Notes under the pieces: generated by a model
The model's input: only the letters and a program-made list of their open reading frames with translations
Databases searched by the model: none
What the model was told of the DNA's origin: nothing
Source of the DNA: Burkholderiaceae bacterium
GTDB lineage: Bacteria > Pseudomonadota > Gammaproteobacteria > Burkholderiales > Burkholderiaceae_C
Reading direction: 5' to 3'
DNA length: 64,000 nt
Assembly (NCBI GenBank): GCA_004299095.1
Contig: SCQQ01000005.1
Location: forward strand, 1-64,000
In this document: in pieces, positions 24,249 to 32,610 of the stretch
Position numbering within the stretch: position 1 is the stretch's first letter
Layout of the letters: each line of letters begins with the position of its first letter
Translations under genes and position numbers: made by a program

Positions 24249-25067
24249 ATGTACAAGCGCATCCTGGTCCCGCTCGATGGCTCACGCTATTCAGAGGAAA
24301 TCATTCCTTATGCGCGCGGCCTGGCCGCTACCCACGACACGGAGCTGGTACTGCTGCGCGTGATGGAAGGTGCGCCTGGCAACGACAACCCGACGGATTA
24401 CGTCAAACGGCTGGCCTCAGCCTATGCGGCCAGCGGGCTGTGCCGGATCGGAACCGACGGTGCCGCTGAAGCGATCCTGGACGAAGCGTACCGTGAACCG
24501 GGGACCCTGTTGGCGCTGACTTCCCGCGGGCGCTCAGGCTTGCTTGAGCTGGCGCTCGGCAGCGTCGCGCAGCGCGTCTTGCGCGGCGCCCATGGCCCGG
24601 TGCTCGTCTACCACCCGACCGGCGAGGTCGTGACCGCGCGCCCACCCCGGCGGCCCCAGCGCATCGTCCTGCCAATTGCAAGCACTGACTCACTCGAGGG
24701 CATAGCCGACGAAGCGGCGCGTCTTGCCCGTTGGATCAATGCCGAACTGGAAGTCGTGAGCGTGGTCGAGCCGATGTCTGCCGCCGACCGGGCCCAGGTG
24801 CCGGAAAGCGATCTCGCTGTCATGGAGTCCGCGTTCGTTCGCTCCACGGCCGAGAAACTGGTGAAGGCGCACGGCGTGCGCGTCAACTGGGATACGCTGC
24901 ACGGCGACCCGGTGGACGCCATCGTCGAGCGCGTCGCAGGCCAGCGCGAAACGATGCTGGCGATGTCGACGCGGCGGAAAAGCGCACTGGAGGCCGCTTT
25001 CCTCGGCAGCGTGACGGCAGGCTGCCTGCGCCGCGCGGGCGTACCCATCCTGATGCGTGCGCCTTGA
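24249..25067 (+). CDS. Tandem universal stress protein (UspA family)
   Basis: A 272-residue protein made of two Usp domains (about residues 1-125 and 138-272). The first begins MYKRILVPLDGSRYSEEIIPYA and carries an ATP-binding G-x2-G-x9-G-S type loop (TSRGRSGLLELALGSVAQRVL), so it may bind ATP. The second domain has a degenerate loop (MSTRRKSALEAAFLGS). Such tandem Usps are abundant in hypoxia and dormancy regulons. A Crp/Fnr-type class II promoter precedes it. It is convergent with the DUF6544-like gene 20 bases downstream. Confidence 0.92.
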   Translation: MYKRILVPLDGSRYSEEIIPYARGLAATHDTELVLLRVMEGAPGNDNPTDYVKRLASAYAASGLCRIGTDGAAEAILDEAYREPGTLLALTSRGRSGLLELALGSVAQRVLRGAHGPVLVYHPTGEVVTARPPRRPQRIVLPIASTDSLEGIADEAARLARWINAELEVVSVVEPMSAADRAQVPESDLAVMESAFVRSTAEKLVKAHGVRVNWDTLHGDPVDAIVERVAGQRETMLAMSTRRKSALEAAFLGSVTAGCLRRAGVPILMRAP

Positions 25068-25087
25068 CCTTGCGCGACGTACCACCT

Positions 25088-25948
25088 TCAGCGCCCGGCG
25101 CCGGAAGGAAACGCGATGCGCGTCACGTCCGCCAGGTAGAACGGGAAGTACGCAGCCGTGCCGAACTGGTTGCCGGCTTCGACGCGCGTGGGCAAGCGGA
25201 ACCCGTCGAAATCCCTGAATTCCGACAGCAGGCCGCCAAACAGCTGCAGCCTGAAGACCTTGTCGGCATTGGCATCGCTCCAGCGCTGCAGCGCGATCCG
25301 AACCGGCCGGCCATCGGCAGCGATCGTCACATCCACTGATTGCTCCATCCCGTCGTAGCGCACGGCCACGCGTGCCGTTGTCGCATCGACTTGCGTCCAG
25401 GTGATGCCGGGACCCGGCAGCAGCGCAGCGGGCGTCCAGAAAGCGGCTTCGGCAACGGCCCGGCCAAAAGCGGACCGGCGATGGTCTGCGGTGCCGCTGA
25501 CGCGCGCCACGGGGAGCAGGCCGATCAGCCAGAAGCGCGTCCAGTTGCCGCCGTGTGACAGTGCATCGGAGCCGGAGATGCGCAGCAGGCCTCTTTGCGC
25601 CGACATGCGCCAGACAAATCCCGCAGGCCCGGCAAGCGTCTGGCGCGCCGCCATCGGCAGGTAGTTTGGCGAGTCCTGGGTTCCCAGGCTGAACCGGCCC
25701 GTCATTTCGATCTCGGCCACGGTGTGGAGCGGCGTTCCCGGCTTGATCACGAACTCAAAATAGCGCCGCGCCGGCTCGGGCAATTGGGCAACGAGAGCGG
25801 GATCGAAACGCGCCGGTTCGCTCACTTGGAATGCGGCGAGCTTTGCGCCAACGCGCCGGTCAGCCAAATCATCGAACTGGCGCCAAACCATCAGGCCGGC
25901 AAAAGCCAGCACGATGATCGCCAGCGCCAAACCCGGCAGCAGTTTCAT
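25088..25948 (-). CDS. DUF6544-like membrane-anchored protein
   Basis: A 286-residue protein starting MKLLPGLALAIIVLAFAGLMVW, an uncleaved N-terminal membrane helix or signal anchor. The remainder is a beta-rich domain containing LPEPARRYFEFVIKPGTP, which I recognise as the start of the DUF6544 (earlier DUF6920) domain, and further conserved-looking segments AGPAGFVWRMSAQ and GFRLPTRVEAGNQFG. The upstream in-frame extension to 26257 overlaps the usp gene and was rejected. It lies 82 bases downstream of the second usp gene on the same strand, so probably in one operon. The function is unknown. Confidence 0.7.
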   Translation of the reverse strand: MKLLPGLALAIIVLAFAGLMVWRQFDDLADRRVGAKLAAFQVSEPARFDPALVAQLPEPARRYFEFVIKPGTPLHTVAEIEMTGRFSLGTQDSPNYLPMAARQTLAGPAGFVWRMSAQRGLLRISGSDALSHGGNWTRFWLIGLLPVARVSGTADHRRSAFGRAVAEAAFWTPAALLPGPGITWTQVDATTARVAVRYDGMEQSVDVTIAADGRPVRIALQRWSDANADKVFRLQLFGGLLSEFRDFDGFRLPTRVEAGNQFGTAAYFPFYLADVTRIAFPSGAGR

Positions 25949-26030
25949 GATGGTCGCCTGCGGAATACCGCGCACCGCCTGCACGGTTCCGAACTGGCGC
26001 CGGACCAACGGCTCGCGTCCAACGCCGCGA

Positions 26031-26852
26031 TCAACTCGACAGGAAACGGTTGATGTCGGTCTTGTCCAGAAGGGATCGAGTGACGCCCCCAAAAACCCAT
26101 TGGCGCAATCGGCTGTGGCCATAGGCTCCGGATACCACCAGATCGGCGCCGCTGGCAGCGATGAATTCCAGCAATCGTGCGCTCTCATCGGATCCCTTGA
26201 TCGTTTCCGCACGCGCGCGAATCCCATGGCGGGCGAGAAAAGCGGTCGCGTCGGCAATGCCCCGGCGGATCCACGGTTCGATCACGGCCGCAGCGGTAAC
26301 CACGATCACTTCGCCGGCAACCGCCAGCAACGGCACCGCGTCCGCCAACGCGCGCCGTGCTTCGCGCGTGTCCTTCCAGGTGATCACCACCTTGTTGAGC
26401 AGTATCTGTTTCCCGCCGCGAGCCATGACCAGGACCGGGCGGCCGGCCTGCAGGATGACGCTGCTCGGCGCCGCGGCGCGAGCCGAGTCCCCGGTCGCCG
26501 CGCCGCTTGCGGCGCGCATCACGACGAGGTCCGCCACCCGGGCGACGCCGGCCAGCGCGCGCGTCGGCGAGTCGAGCACCTCGCGCCATTCGGTGTTGCC
26601 GAAGCCGACGGTCAACCGGTCGAACGTGGCGTGAATTTTCCTGAAATCGGCCTTGATTTCATCGCGCTCCCGCTGCCACACCTCGACCGCCAGGGTGCCG
26701 CCGTCGGCGGCGACGATGGGCCAGCGCGCGTCTGCCGCGCACAGGCCGATCAGCGTCGCTTGCAAGCGCGCAGCGAGATCGCGCGCGGCTTCGATGGCCG
26801 GTTCGACCGGGCCATCGATATCGAGATTGACGAGGATGGTTTTGCAGCTCAT
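26031..26852 (-). CDS. Tandem universal stress protein (UspA family), second copy
   Basis: A 273-residue protein. The ATG at 26852 (MSCKTILVNLDIDG) follows a strong AAGGAG ribosome site and was preferred over 26873. The first Usp domain (1-145) lacks a clear ATP loop. The second (155-273) ends VVSGAYGHSRLRQWVFGGVTRSLL, a good G-x2-x-x-G-x9-G-T/S pattern typical of this Usp subfamily. It is followed by the DUF6544-like gene. A weaker Crp/Fnr-like box lies about 73 bases upstream. Confidence 0.92.
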   Translation of the reverse strand: MSCKTILVNLDIDGPVEPAIEAARDLAARLQATLIGLCAADARWPIVAADGGTLAVEVWQRERDEIKADFRKIHATFDRLTVGFGNTEWREVLDSPTRALAGVARVADLVVMRAASGAATGDSARAAAPSSVILQAGRPVLVMARGGKQILLNKVVITWKDTREARRALADAVPLLAVAGEVIVVTAAAVIEPWIRRGIADATAFLARHGIRARAETIKGSDESARLLEFIAASGADLVVSGAYGHSRLRQWVFGGVTRSLLDKTDINRFLSS

Positions 26853-26924
26853 GAAAGCTCCTTGGCGCGGCACTCAGGTGCCATTGATTCTGCTTGGGGA
26901 AAGACACCCGGGGAAGAGCCCGAC

Positions 26925-26938
26925 GTGACGCAGATCAA
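26925..26938 (-). promoter_or_regulatory. Weak Crp/Fnr-like box upstream of the second usp gene
   Basis: GTGAC-GCAG-ATCAA matches the FNR-type consensus at 8 of 10 positions. A -10-like CAGAAT at 26887-26892 is 32 nt from the box, so the class II geometry is not met; class I activation or chance are both possible. Confidence 0.35.
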
Positions 26939-27035
26939 GCCACTTCGCGCGTCCTTGCAGAAGCCTGGCGCCACCGGTTACCTGTATGCGGATCGAGATG
27001 GCCATTCGACGGCCGCGAACGCGCAAGCGACGGCG

Positions 27036-28940
27036 TCAGGTCCGCGAGGGTCCGAGGGCCCGCAGCGCGTTCAGGATGACGGCGATGTCGATGAATTCCT
27101 GCAGCACCGCGCCTTGCACCGGCGTGATATGGCCGAGCGCGGCGACGCCCATCGCCACCACCGAAAGGCCCAGCCCGACCGCCACGCTTTGCAGCGCAAT
27201 GCGCCGCGTGCGGTGCGCCAGCGCGAGCGCTTCGGCCAGGCGATCGAGCCGGTCCACGAGGAGAACGACATCCGCCGCTTCCGACGACGCCGCCGAGCCG
27301 CGTGCACCCATCGCCACGCCGACGTCGGCGGCAGCCAGCGCCGGCGCGTCGTTGACACCGTCGCCCACCATCAGCACTGGCGCGCGCTGGCGCTCGGCGT
27401 GAACGACAGCGACCTTGGCCGCCGGATCGAGCTGGGCGTGCGCACTATCGAGGTCGAGTTGCTCGCCGATGGCGTTGACGACGTCGGCGTGATCTCCGGA
27501 CGCCAGCACGATGCGATCCAGCCCGGCCTCGCGGAACGAGGCGAGCAGCGCCGCGGCGTCTTCCCGCAGCGGATCGGCGAGCAGGATCAGCCCGGCGAGC
27601 ACGCCGTCGATCGCCACGCTGACCGTGGCCGTTCCCTTGGGCGCGGACGGGCCGAAGTCGGGGGCGGGGCCAGCCTCGCTGCGCTTGCGAACGAACGTCC
27701 GGCCGCCCACCACCACGCGCCGGCCGTCGACCCGGCCTTCGATGCCGGTGCCCGCGGTCTCGCTCACCTGCTCGGGGCGCGTCAGCGGCAGTCCGCGCGC
27801 CTTTGCCGCAGCCACCAGCGTCTGCGCCGTGACGTGCGCGGAAGCCTGATCGAGCGACGCGGCAAAGCGCAGGACGTCGGCATCGCCCCAGGGCGCGACC
27901 GCACGGATGTCGGTGACGACCGCCTGGCCGAAAGTGAGCGTTCCGGTCTTGTCGAGCACGGCGGTCCGCACCCGCGCCAGCGCTTCGAGCGCGCCGCCGC
28001 TCTTGACGAGCACGCCCAACGACGCGGCGCGTGAAATGCCGGAAACAATGGCCACCGGAACGGCGAGGATCAGCGGGCAAGGCGTGGCGACGACCAGCAC
28101 CGCCAGCGCCCGGATCCGGTCGCCCGACAAAACCCAGGCGCCGCCTGCAATGACGAGCGTGAACAACAGGAACCACCAGGCGTAGCGATCCGCCAGCCGC
28201 GTCATCGGCGCCCGGCTGCGCTGGGCGCTTTCGACCAGGCGGACGATGCCCGCGTAGGTGCTGGCCGCCGCCGGGCGCGTGACGATGAGGTCGAAGCTGT
28301 CGCCCGCGCAAGTGGAGCCGCTGAGGACTTCGTCACCCGCCCGGCGCCGCACCGGCAACGATTCCCCGGTCAGTGCCGATTCGTCCAGCAGCCCTTCCCG
28401 CTCGGCCACCGTGCCGTCCGCCGGTATCACTTCGCCGTGACGCACCAGGACGCGGTCCCCGGTCGCGAGCTGCTCGATGGGCACTTCTTCGACGCGCCCA
28501 CCGGCGTGGCGCAGCGCGGTGCGGGCAACGCGGCCGAGCAGCGCCGTCATTTCGCGCCGCGCCCGGCCCTCGGCGAAGTTCTCGAGTTGCTGCCCGCCCG
28601 CGTACATGAGTGCGACGACGTTGCCCGCGAGCGGTTCGCCGAAGGCCAGCGCCGCCGACATCGAGAGCGCCGCGATCAGATCGAGCCCGCCGTCGCGCCG
28701 CCGCAGCGATTGCGTGATTTCAACGAGCAAGCTGCCCAGCACCGGCAGGGTGGCCGCAAACCAGATGCGCTGCGCCCAGAGGCCACTGCCCATCAGCGCC
28801 GCCGCAATGCCGCCGGCCAGGCCGATGAGCGCGACCGCGATCAGCGCGAGCCGCCAGTCCAGGACCCGCAAGGCCAGGCGCACGCCCGTTTCCACACCGA
28901 CGGAAACCGGTTGCGCGCTCGCATTCGGCATCGGCGGCAT
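27036..28940 (-). CDS. P1B-type heavy-metal-translocating ATPase
   Basis: A 634-residue transmembrane cation pump. Visible motifs: the metal-binding TPCPL in the membrane (VVATPCPLILAVPVAIVSG), the phosphorylated Asp in DKTGTLT, the actuator motif LTGES, and the hinge motif GDGVNDAPALAAADVGVAMG. The N-terminus has no heavy-metal-associated domain, unlike CopA or most ZntA proteins, and is short. The metal cannot be told from sequence by eye. The start lies 1 base after the phosphoribosyltransferase stop, so the two are cotranscribed downstream of the acyl-CoA synthetase. Metal ATPases of this shape occur in low-oxygen loci. Confidence 0.92.
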   Translation of the reverse strand: MPPMPNASAQPVSVGVETGVRLALRVLDWRLALIAVALIGLAGGIAAALMGSGLWAQRIWFAATLPVLGSLLVEITQSLRRRDGGLDLIAALSMSAALAFGEPLAGNVVALMYAGGQQLENFAEGRARREMTALLGRVARTALRHAGGRVEEVPIEQLATGDRVLVRHGEVIPADGTVAEREGLLDESALTGESLPVRRRAGDEVLSGSTCAGDSFDLIVTRPAAASTYAGIVRLVESAQRSRAPMTRLADRYAWWFLLFTLVIAGGAWVLSGDRIRALAVLVVATPCPLILAVPVAIVSGISRAASLGVLVKSGGALEALARVRTAVLDKTGTLTFGQAVVTDIRAVAPWGDADVLRFAASLDQASAHVTAQTLVAAAKARGLPLTRPEQVSETAGTGIEGRVDGRRVVVGGRTFVRKRSEAGPAPDFGPSAPKGTATVSVAIDGVLAGLILLADPLREDAAALLASFREAGLDRIVLASGDHADVVNAIGEQLDLDSAHAQLDPAAKVAVVHAERQRAPVLMVGDGVNDAPALAAADVGVAMGARGSAASSEAADVVLLVDRLDRLAEALALAHRTRRIALQSVAVGLGLSVVAMGVAALGHITPVQGAVLQEFIDIAVILNALRALGPSRT

Positions 28941-28941
28941 G

Positions 28942-29604
28942 TCAACGCGCGCCGTCGGGCGCGGCCGGCGCTTCGAGTGGCCGCAGGGTGGCGATGACCT
29001 CCTCGTCGGTGAGCTGCGGGAAATGGCGGTAGTGAAATCCGAGCGCCAGGAACTGGGCGGGCTGCTCCAGGCACACCAGCCGGTCGGCCTGCGCCGCCAG
29101 TTCCGCCGCCGTCTCTCGCGGCGCGACGGGAATGGCGACGACGATCTGGCGCGGCGAACGCCGTTTGAGCGCGCGTATCGCCGCCTTCATGCTGGCGTCC
29201 GTCGCTGCGCCGTCGTCGACGAGGATGGCGGTCCGGCCGGTGACCGAGACCGGCAGCGCCCGGCCAAAAGCGCGCCGGCGCCGCGCGAGCTCGAGGCTTT
29301 CGCGGGCAACCAATCGCGCCAGCGCGGCGTCGCTCAGTTCGCAGGCTTGCACGACGTCCGCGTTGAGCACCACGTCGGGCGGATCGCCGTCGACCAGCGC
29401 CCCCACCGCCAGTTCGGGCTGGCCGGGCGCGCCCAGCTTGCGCACGATGACGAGGTCCAGCGGCGCCGCGAGCGCCCGCGCAATTTCGGCCGCCACCGGC
29501 ACGCCGCCGCGCGGCAACGCGAGCACGACGGGATCGGCGAGGCCGAGCGCAGTCAGCCTGGCTGCCAGCCTCTTGCCTGCATCGGTTCGGTCATGGAACT
29601 TCAT
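28942..29604 (-). CDS. Phosphoribosyltransferase-domain protein
   Basis: A 220-residue type I phosphoribosyltransferase fold. The PRPP-binding loop is ILVDDGAATDASMKAA, and the upstream segment VVLALPRGGVPVAAEIARAL is typical of the stand-alone family related to the C-terminal half of M. tuberculosis Rv2030c and to Rv0571c. The start at 29604 (MKFHDRTDAG) was chosen over 29628. No purine or pyrimidine pathway gene is nearby, and the family's substrate is unknown. It sits between the acyl-CoA synthetase and the metal ATPase in one operon. Confidence 0.87.
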   Translation of the reverse strand: MKFHDRTDAGKRLAARLTALGLADPVVLALPRGGVPVAAEIARALAAPLDLVIVRKLGAPGQPELAVGALVDGDPPDVVLNADVVQACELSDAALARLVARESLELARRRRAFGRALPVSVTGRTAILVDDGAATDASMKAAIRALKRRSPRQIVVAIPVAPRETAAELAAQADRLVCLEQPAQFLALGFHYRHFPQLTDEEVIATLRPLEAPAAPDGAR

Positions 29605-29653
29605 CGTCGTTCGCTTCGCCGGGTTCACACCCGCTCGTGTTCGCCGTCACGCC

Positions 29654-32365
29654 TCAGGCCGCTCCGGCATCGGGCTGGGCCGCCGCGGCAGCGAGGTCCA
29701 GCGCCACCAGCATCGTGCTCGGCTCCTCCGGATCGCGCGCCGCCGAAAAGCCGAATTCCCGGCACATGCGCAGCATCGCGGTGTTGTCGCTCAGGACGAT
29801 GCCTTCGATGCGCCCGATTCGTTCGGCCTTGGCATAAGCCACGACCTGGTCCAGCAGCTTCCAGCCCAGGCCGTGCCCCTGCAGGTCGGAGCGCACCAGC
29901 AGCGCGTACTCGGCCTTGGCGCGGTCCGGATCGCAGGAGAGCCGGGCCACGCCAGCCAGTGCGCCGCCCGCATCCAGCGCAACGAAGGCCATGTCGCGCT
30001 CGTAGTCGAGCTGGGTCAGGCGCTTCAACATGTCGTCGGGGAAGTTGCGGCGCGGCGCGAGGAACCTGAGGCGGATGTCGCCCGGAGAGACTTTCGCCAG
30101 GAAATCCGGATAGAGCGCGATGTCGGCCGGCTTGATCGGCCGGATCGTGTAGTTCGCGCCGCCCGCGGAAAAAGCGCGCGCCCACTGCGCCGGATACGGC
30201 CGGATCGCGAGCCGCGGATTCGGGCCCGGCTGGTCCACGGCGTTTGGATCGATTTCGACCCGGGCATCGAGCGCGATCACGCCATCGGCGTCGGCCAGCA
30301 GCGGATTGATGTCGAGCGCGACGATGCACGGGAAATCGACCACCAGTTGCGCAAGGCTGTTGAGCGCGGCCACGATGGCCGGCCGATTCGCCGGCGGACG
30401 ATCGCGAAAACCCGCGAGCAACTTGCCGATGCGCGTGCGATCGATGAGGTCGCCGGCCAGCACGTCGTCGAGCGGCGGCAACGCAACGGCGGTGTCGGCC
30501 ATCACTTCGACCGCGGTGCCGCCGGCGCCAAACAGGATCACCGGGCCAAAAATCGCGTCTTCGCTCATTCCAGCGATCAGCTCCTGCGCGTTGCGGCGGA
30601 CGATCATCGGCTGCACGGCGTAGCCGTCTATCGTCGCGTCCGGCACTTTCTCGGCGACGCGGCGCTGGATGGTTTCCGCGGCAGCAACCGCGGCCGCGGC
30701 GCTTTCCAGCCCCAGCACCACGCCGCCGACGTCGGATTTGTGCGAAATCGCTTTCGAGAGCAACTTGACGGCGACGGCCGCCGACTTGCCCAGCAGGCGC
30801 GCCGCCGCTTCCGCGGCTTCGGCGGGCGTCCTGGCAACGACGGTTTCGGGAACGGTGACGCCGTACGCCGCGACCACCACCTTGGCCTCTGGCTCGGTCA
30901 GCATGCGCCGACCTTCGGCTGCCACGCGTCTCAGGGTCGCGAGCACATGCGTCCGGTCGGCGCTCACGTCCTCGCTGCCGCTTGCAGGAACGCGCAGCAG
31001 CGCGCTTTGCGCCTTCGACCAATCGGCCAGGTAAGTGAGGGCGCGCGCCGTGTCGGCGGGCGTTTCGAAGCTGGCGACACCGGCCGAAGCGAGAACCGCG
31101 CGCGCCTGGCGTGCCGTCTGCTCGCCCAGCCAGCAGGCGAGCACCGGCTTGCCGGCGATCGTGCCTTTTTCGGCGAGACCGGCGACCGCACTGGCCGCAT
31201 CGGCCGACGATGCGAGCTTGGTCGGACAGTTGAAAACCATGACGACTTCGACCGCTGGGTCGCTCGCGACGATTTCCACCGCGGCCCGGTAGCGCTCGGC
31301 ACTGGCGTCGCCGACGATGTCGACCGGATTGGCGCGCGACCAGGTCGGCGGCAGCACCGCGTCCAGCCGCTTCAGCGTCGCCGGTGCCAGCGCGGCGAGT
31401 TCGTCGGCACGCGCGCTCAGTTCATCGACTGCCAGCACCCCGGCGCCGCCGCCGTTGGTCACGATGCCGACGCGCGCGCTTGCGACCGGCGCGAAGCGCG
31501 CCGTGATTTCGGCCGCATCGAACAAATCGGCCAGTCCGTCCACGCGCAGGATGCCGGCGCGGGCAAACGCCGCGTCGACCGCGCGGTCCGAGCCCGACAG
31601 GGCGCCGGTGTGCGTGTTGGCCGCTTTGGCCGCGAGTTCGTGGCGCCCGGCCTTCAGCACGATCACCGGCTTGATGCGCGCCGCGGCACGCGCGGCCGAC
31701 ATGAATTTGCGCGCATTCGCCATGCCTTCGAGATAAACCAGGATGGCCCGGGTGTTGCCGTCGCCCGCCAGCAAATCGAGCCAGTCGGCGACGTCGACGT
31801 CGGCCATGTCGCCGAGCGACGCCACGCAGGAGAAGCCGACGTTGCGCGCCGCCGCCCAGTCGATCAGCGAGCCCGCGATCGCGCCCGATTGCGACAGCAG
31901 CGCCAGGTTGCCGGGCTTGGGCGCCATGTGCGCAAAGCTGGCGTTGAGCTTCAGCCGCGGCAGCATCAGGCCGAGCGTGTTCGGGCCGATGATGCGAAAG
32001 AGGTTTGGCCGCGCGGCGTCGAGCATCGCCTGGCGCAAGCCGTTGCCCGCCGTCAGGCCGGCCGTGATCACCACCGCCGCGCGGCAGCCCAGGGCACCCA
32101 GTTCGACAACGATGCCCGGCACGGTACGGGGTGGCGTGGCGATGACGGCCAGATCAGGGATTCCCGGCAGCGCCCGCGCGTTGCGATGGCAAGGCCGGCC
32201 GCCAAGCGTGGCGTGGCGCGGATTCACCAGCCAGACGTCACCTTCGAAACCGCCATCGATCACGTTGGCGGTGACCGCGCTGCCCACCGATCCGGGGCGC
32301 GCCGAAGCGCCGAAGATGGCGATCGATCGCGGGCGGAATGCACGCTCGAGATTGCGTACCGTCAC
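29654..32365 (-). CDS. ADP-forming acyl-CoA synthetase fused to GNAT acetyltransferase (Pat/PatZ architecture)
   Basis: A 903-residue protein starting at GTG 32365 after an AAAGGAG ribosome site. Order of domains: CoA-binding Rossmann (1-125, FGASARPGSVGSAV), succinyl-CoA-ligase-like (145-450), ATP-grasp (485-700) and C-terminal GNAT (730-890, with the acetyl-CoA loop RSDLQGHGLGWKLL). The same order is found in protein lysine acetyltransferase Pat/YfiQ. Unlike E. coli YfiQ as I recall it, the presumptive phosphohistidine site is retained (NTHTGALSGSD), so the synthetase half could be active. It heads an operon with the phosphoribosyltransferase and the metal ATPase. Confidence 0.9.
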   Translation of the reverse strand: MTVRNLERAFRPRSIAIFGASARPGSVGSAVTANVIDGGFEGDVWLVNPRHATLGGRPCHRNARALPGIPDLAVIATPPRTVPGIVVELGALGCRAAVVITAGLTAGNGLRQAMLDAARPNLFRIIGPNTLGLMLPRLKLNASFAHMAPKPGNLALLSQSGAIAGSLIDWAAARNVGFSCVASLGDMADVDVADWLDLLAGDGNTRAILVYLEGMANARKFMSAARAAARIKPVIVLKAGRHELAAKAANTHTGALSGSDRAVDAAFARAGILRVDGLADLFDAAEITARFAPVASARVGIVTNGGGAGVLAVDELSARADELAALAPATLKRLDAVLPPTWSRANPVDIVGDASAERYRAAVEIVASDPAVEVVMVFNCPTKLASSADAASAVAGLAEKGTIAGKPVLACWLGEQTARQARAVLASAGVASFETPADTARALTYLADWSKAQSALLRVPASGSEDVSADRTHVLATLRRVAAEGRRMLTEPEAKVVVAAYGVTVPETVVARTPAEAAEAAARLLGKSAAVAVKLLSKAISHKSDVGGVVLGLESAAAAVAAAETIQRRVAEKVPDATIDGYAVQPMIVRRNAQELIAGMSEDAIFGPVILFGAGGTAVEVMADTAVALPPLDDVLAGDLIDRTRIGKLLAGFRDRPPANRPAIVAALNSLAQLVVDFPCIVALDINPLLADADGVIALDARVEIDPNAVDQPGPNPRLAIRPYPAQWARAFSAGGANYTIRPIKPADIALYPDFLAKVSPGDIRLRFLAPRRNFPDDMLKRLTQLDYERDMAFVALDAGGALAGVARLSCDPDRAKAEYALLVRSDLQGHGLGWKLLDQVVAYAKAERIGRIEGIVLSDNTAMLRMCREFGFSAARDPEEPSTMLVALDLAAAAAQPDAGAA

Positions 32366-32561
32366 GGTGTTCTCCTTTGGTCACGAAGTCTGGCGGGGTC
32401 CGCCGATGGCCTGCCATCGCCTGGTCAGCACGCGCCCGCGGCGCACGGGGCTCAGCAACGGCGGTGCGAAGCCCGCGCAACCGCCGCCAGCCACACACCC
32501 ACCCGCGCGCCTCCCTCCCTCACATTGCGCGAGAGCTTCGCGCATCGCACGGCACATCGCC

Positions 32562-32575
32562 TTGCGCTAGCGCAA
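32562..32575 (+). promoter_or_regulatory. Crp/Fnr-like dyad between the acyl-CoA synthetase and the PaaK-like gene
   Basis: A perfect dyad TTGCG-CTAG-CGCAA. Toward the PaaK-like gene a -10-like TGCAAT (32598-32603) lies 22 nt away, predicting a transcript start near 32610, one base before the GTG start. No good -10 element is at that distance on the other strand. Confidence 0.55.
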
Positions 32576-32610
32576 CACGGGCACGCGCGCCGCCGGGTGC
32601 AATCACACGC

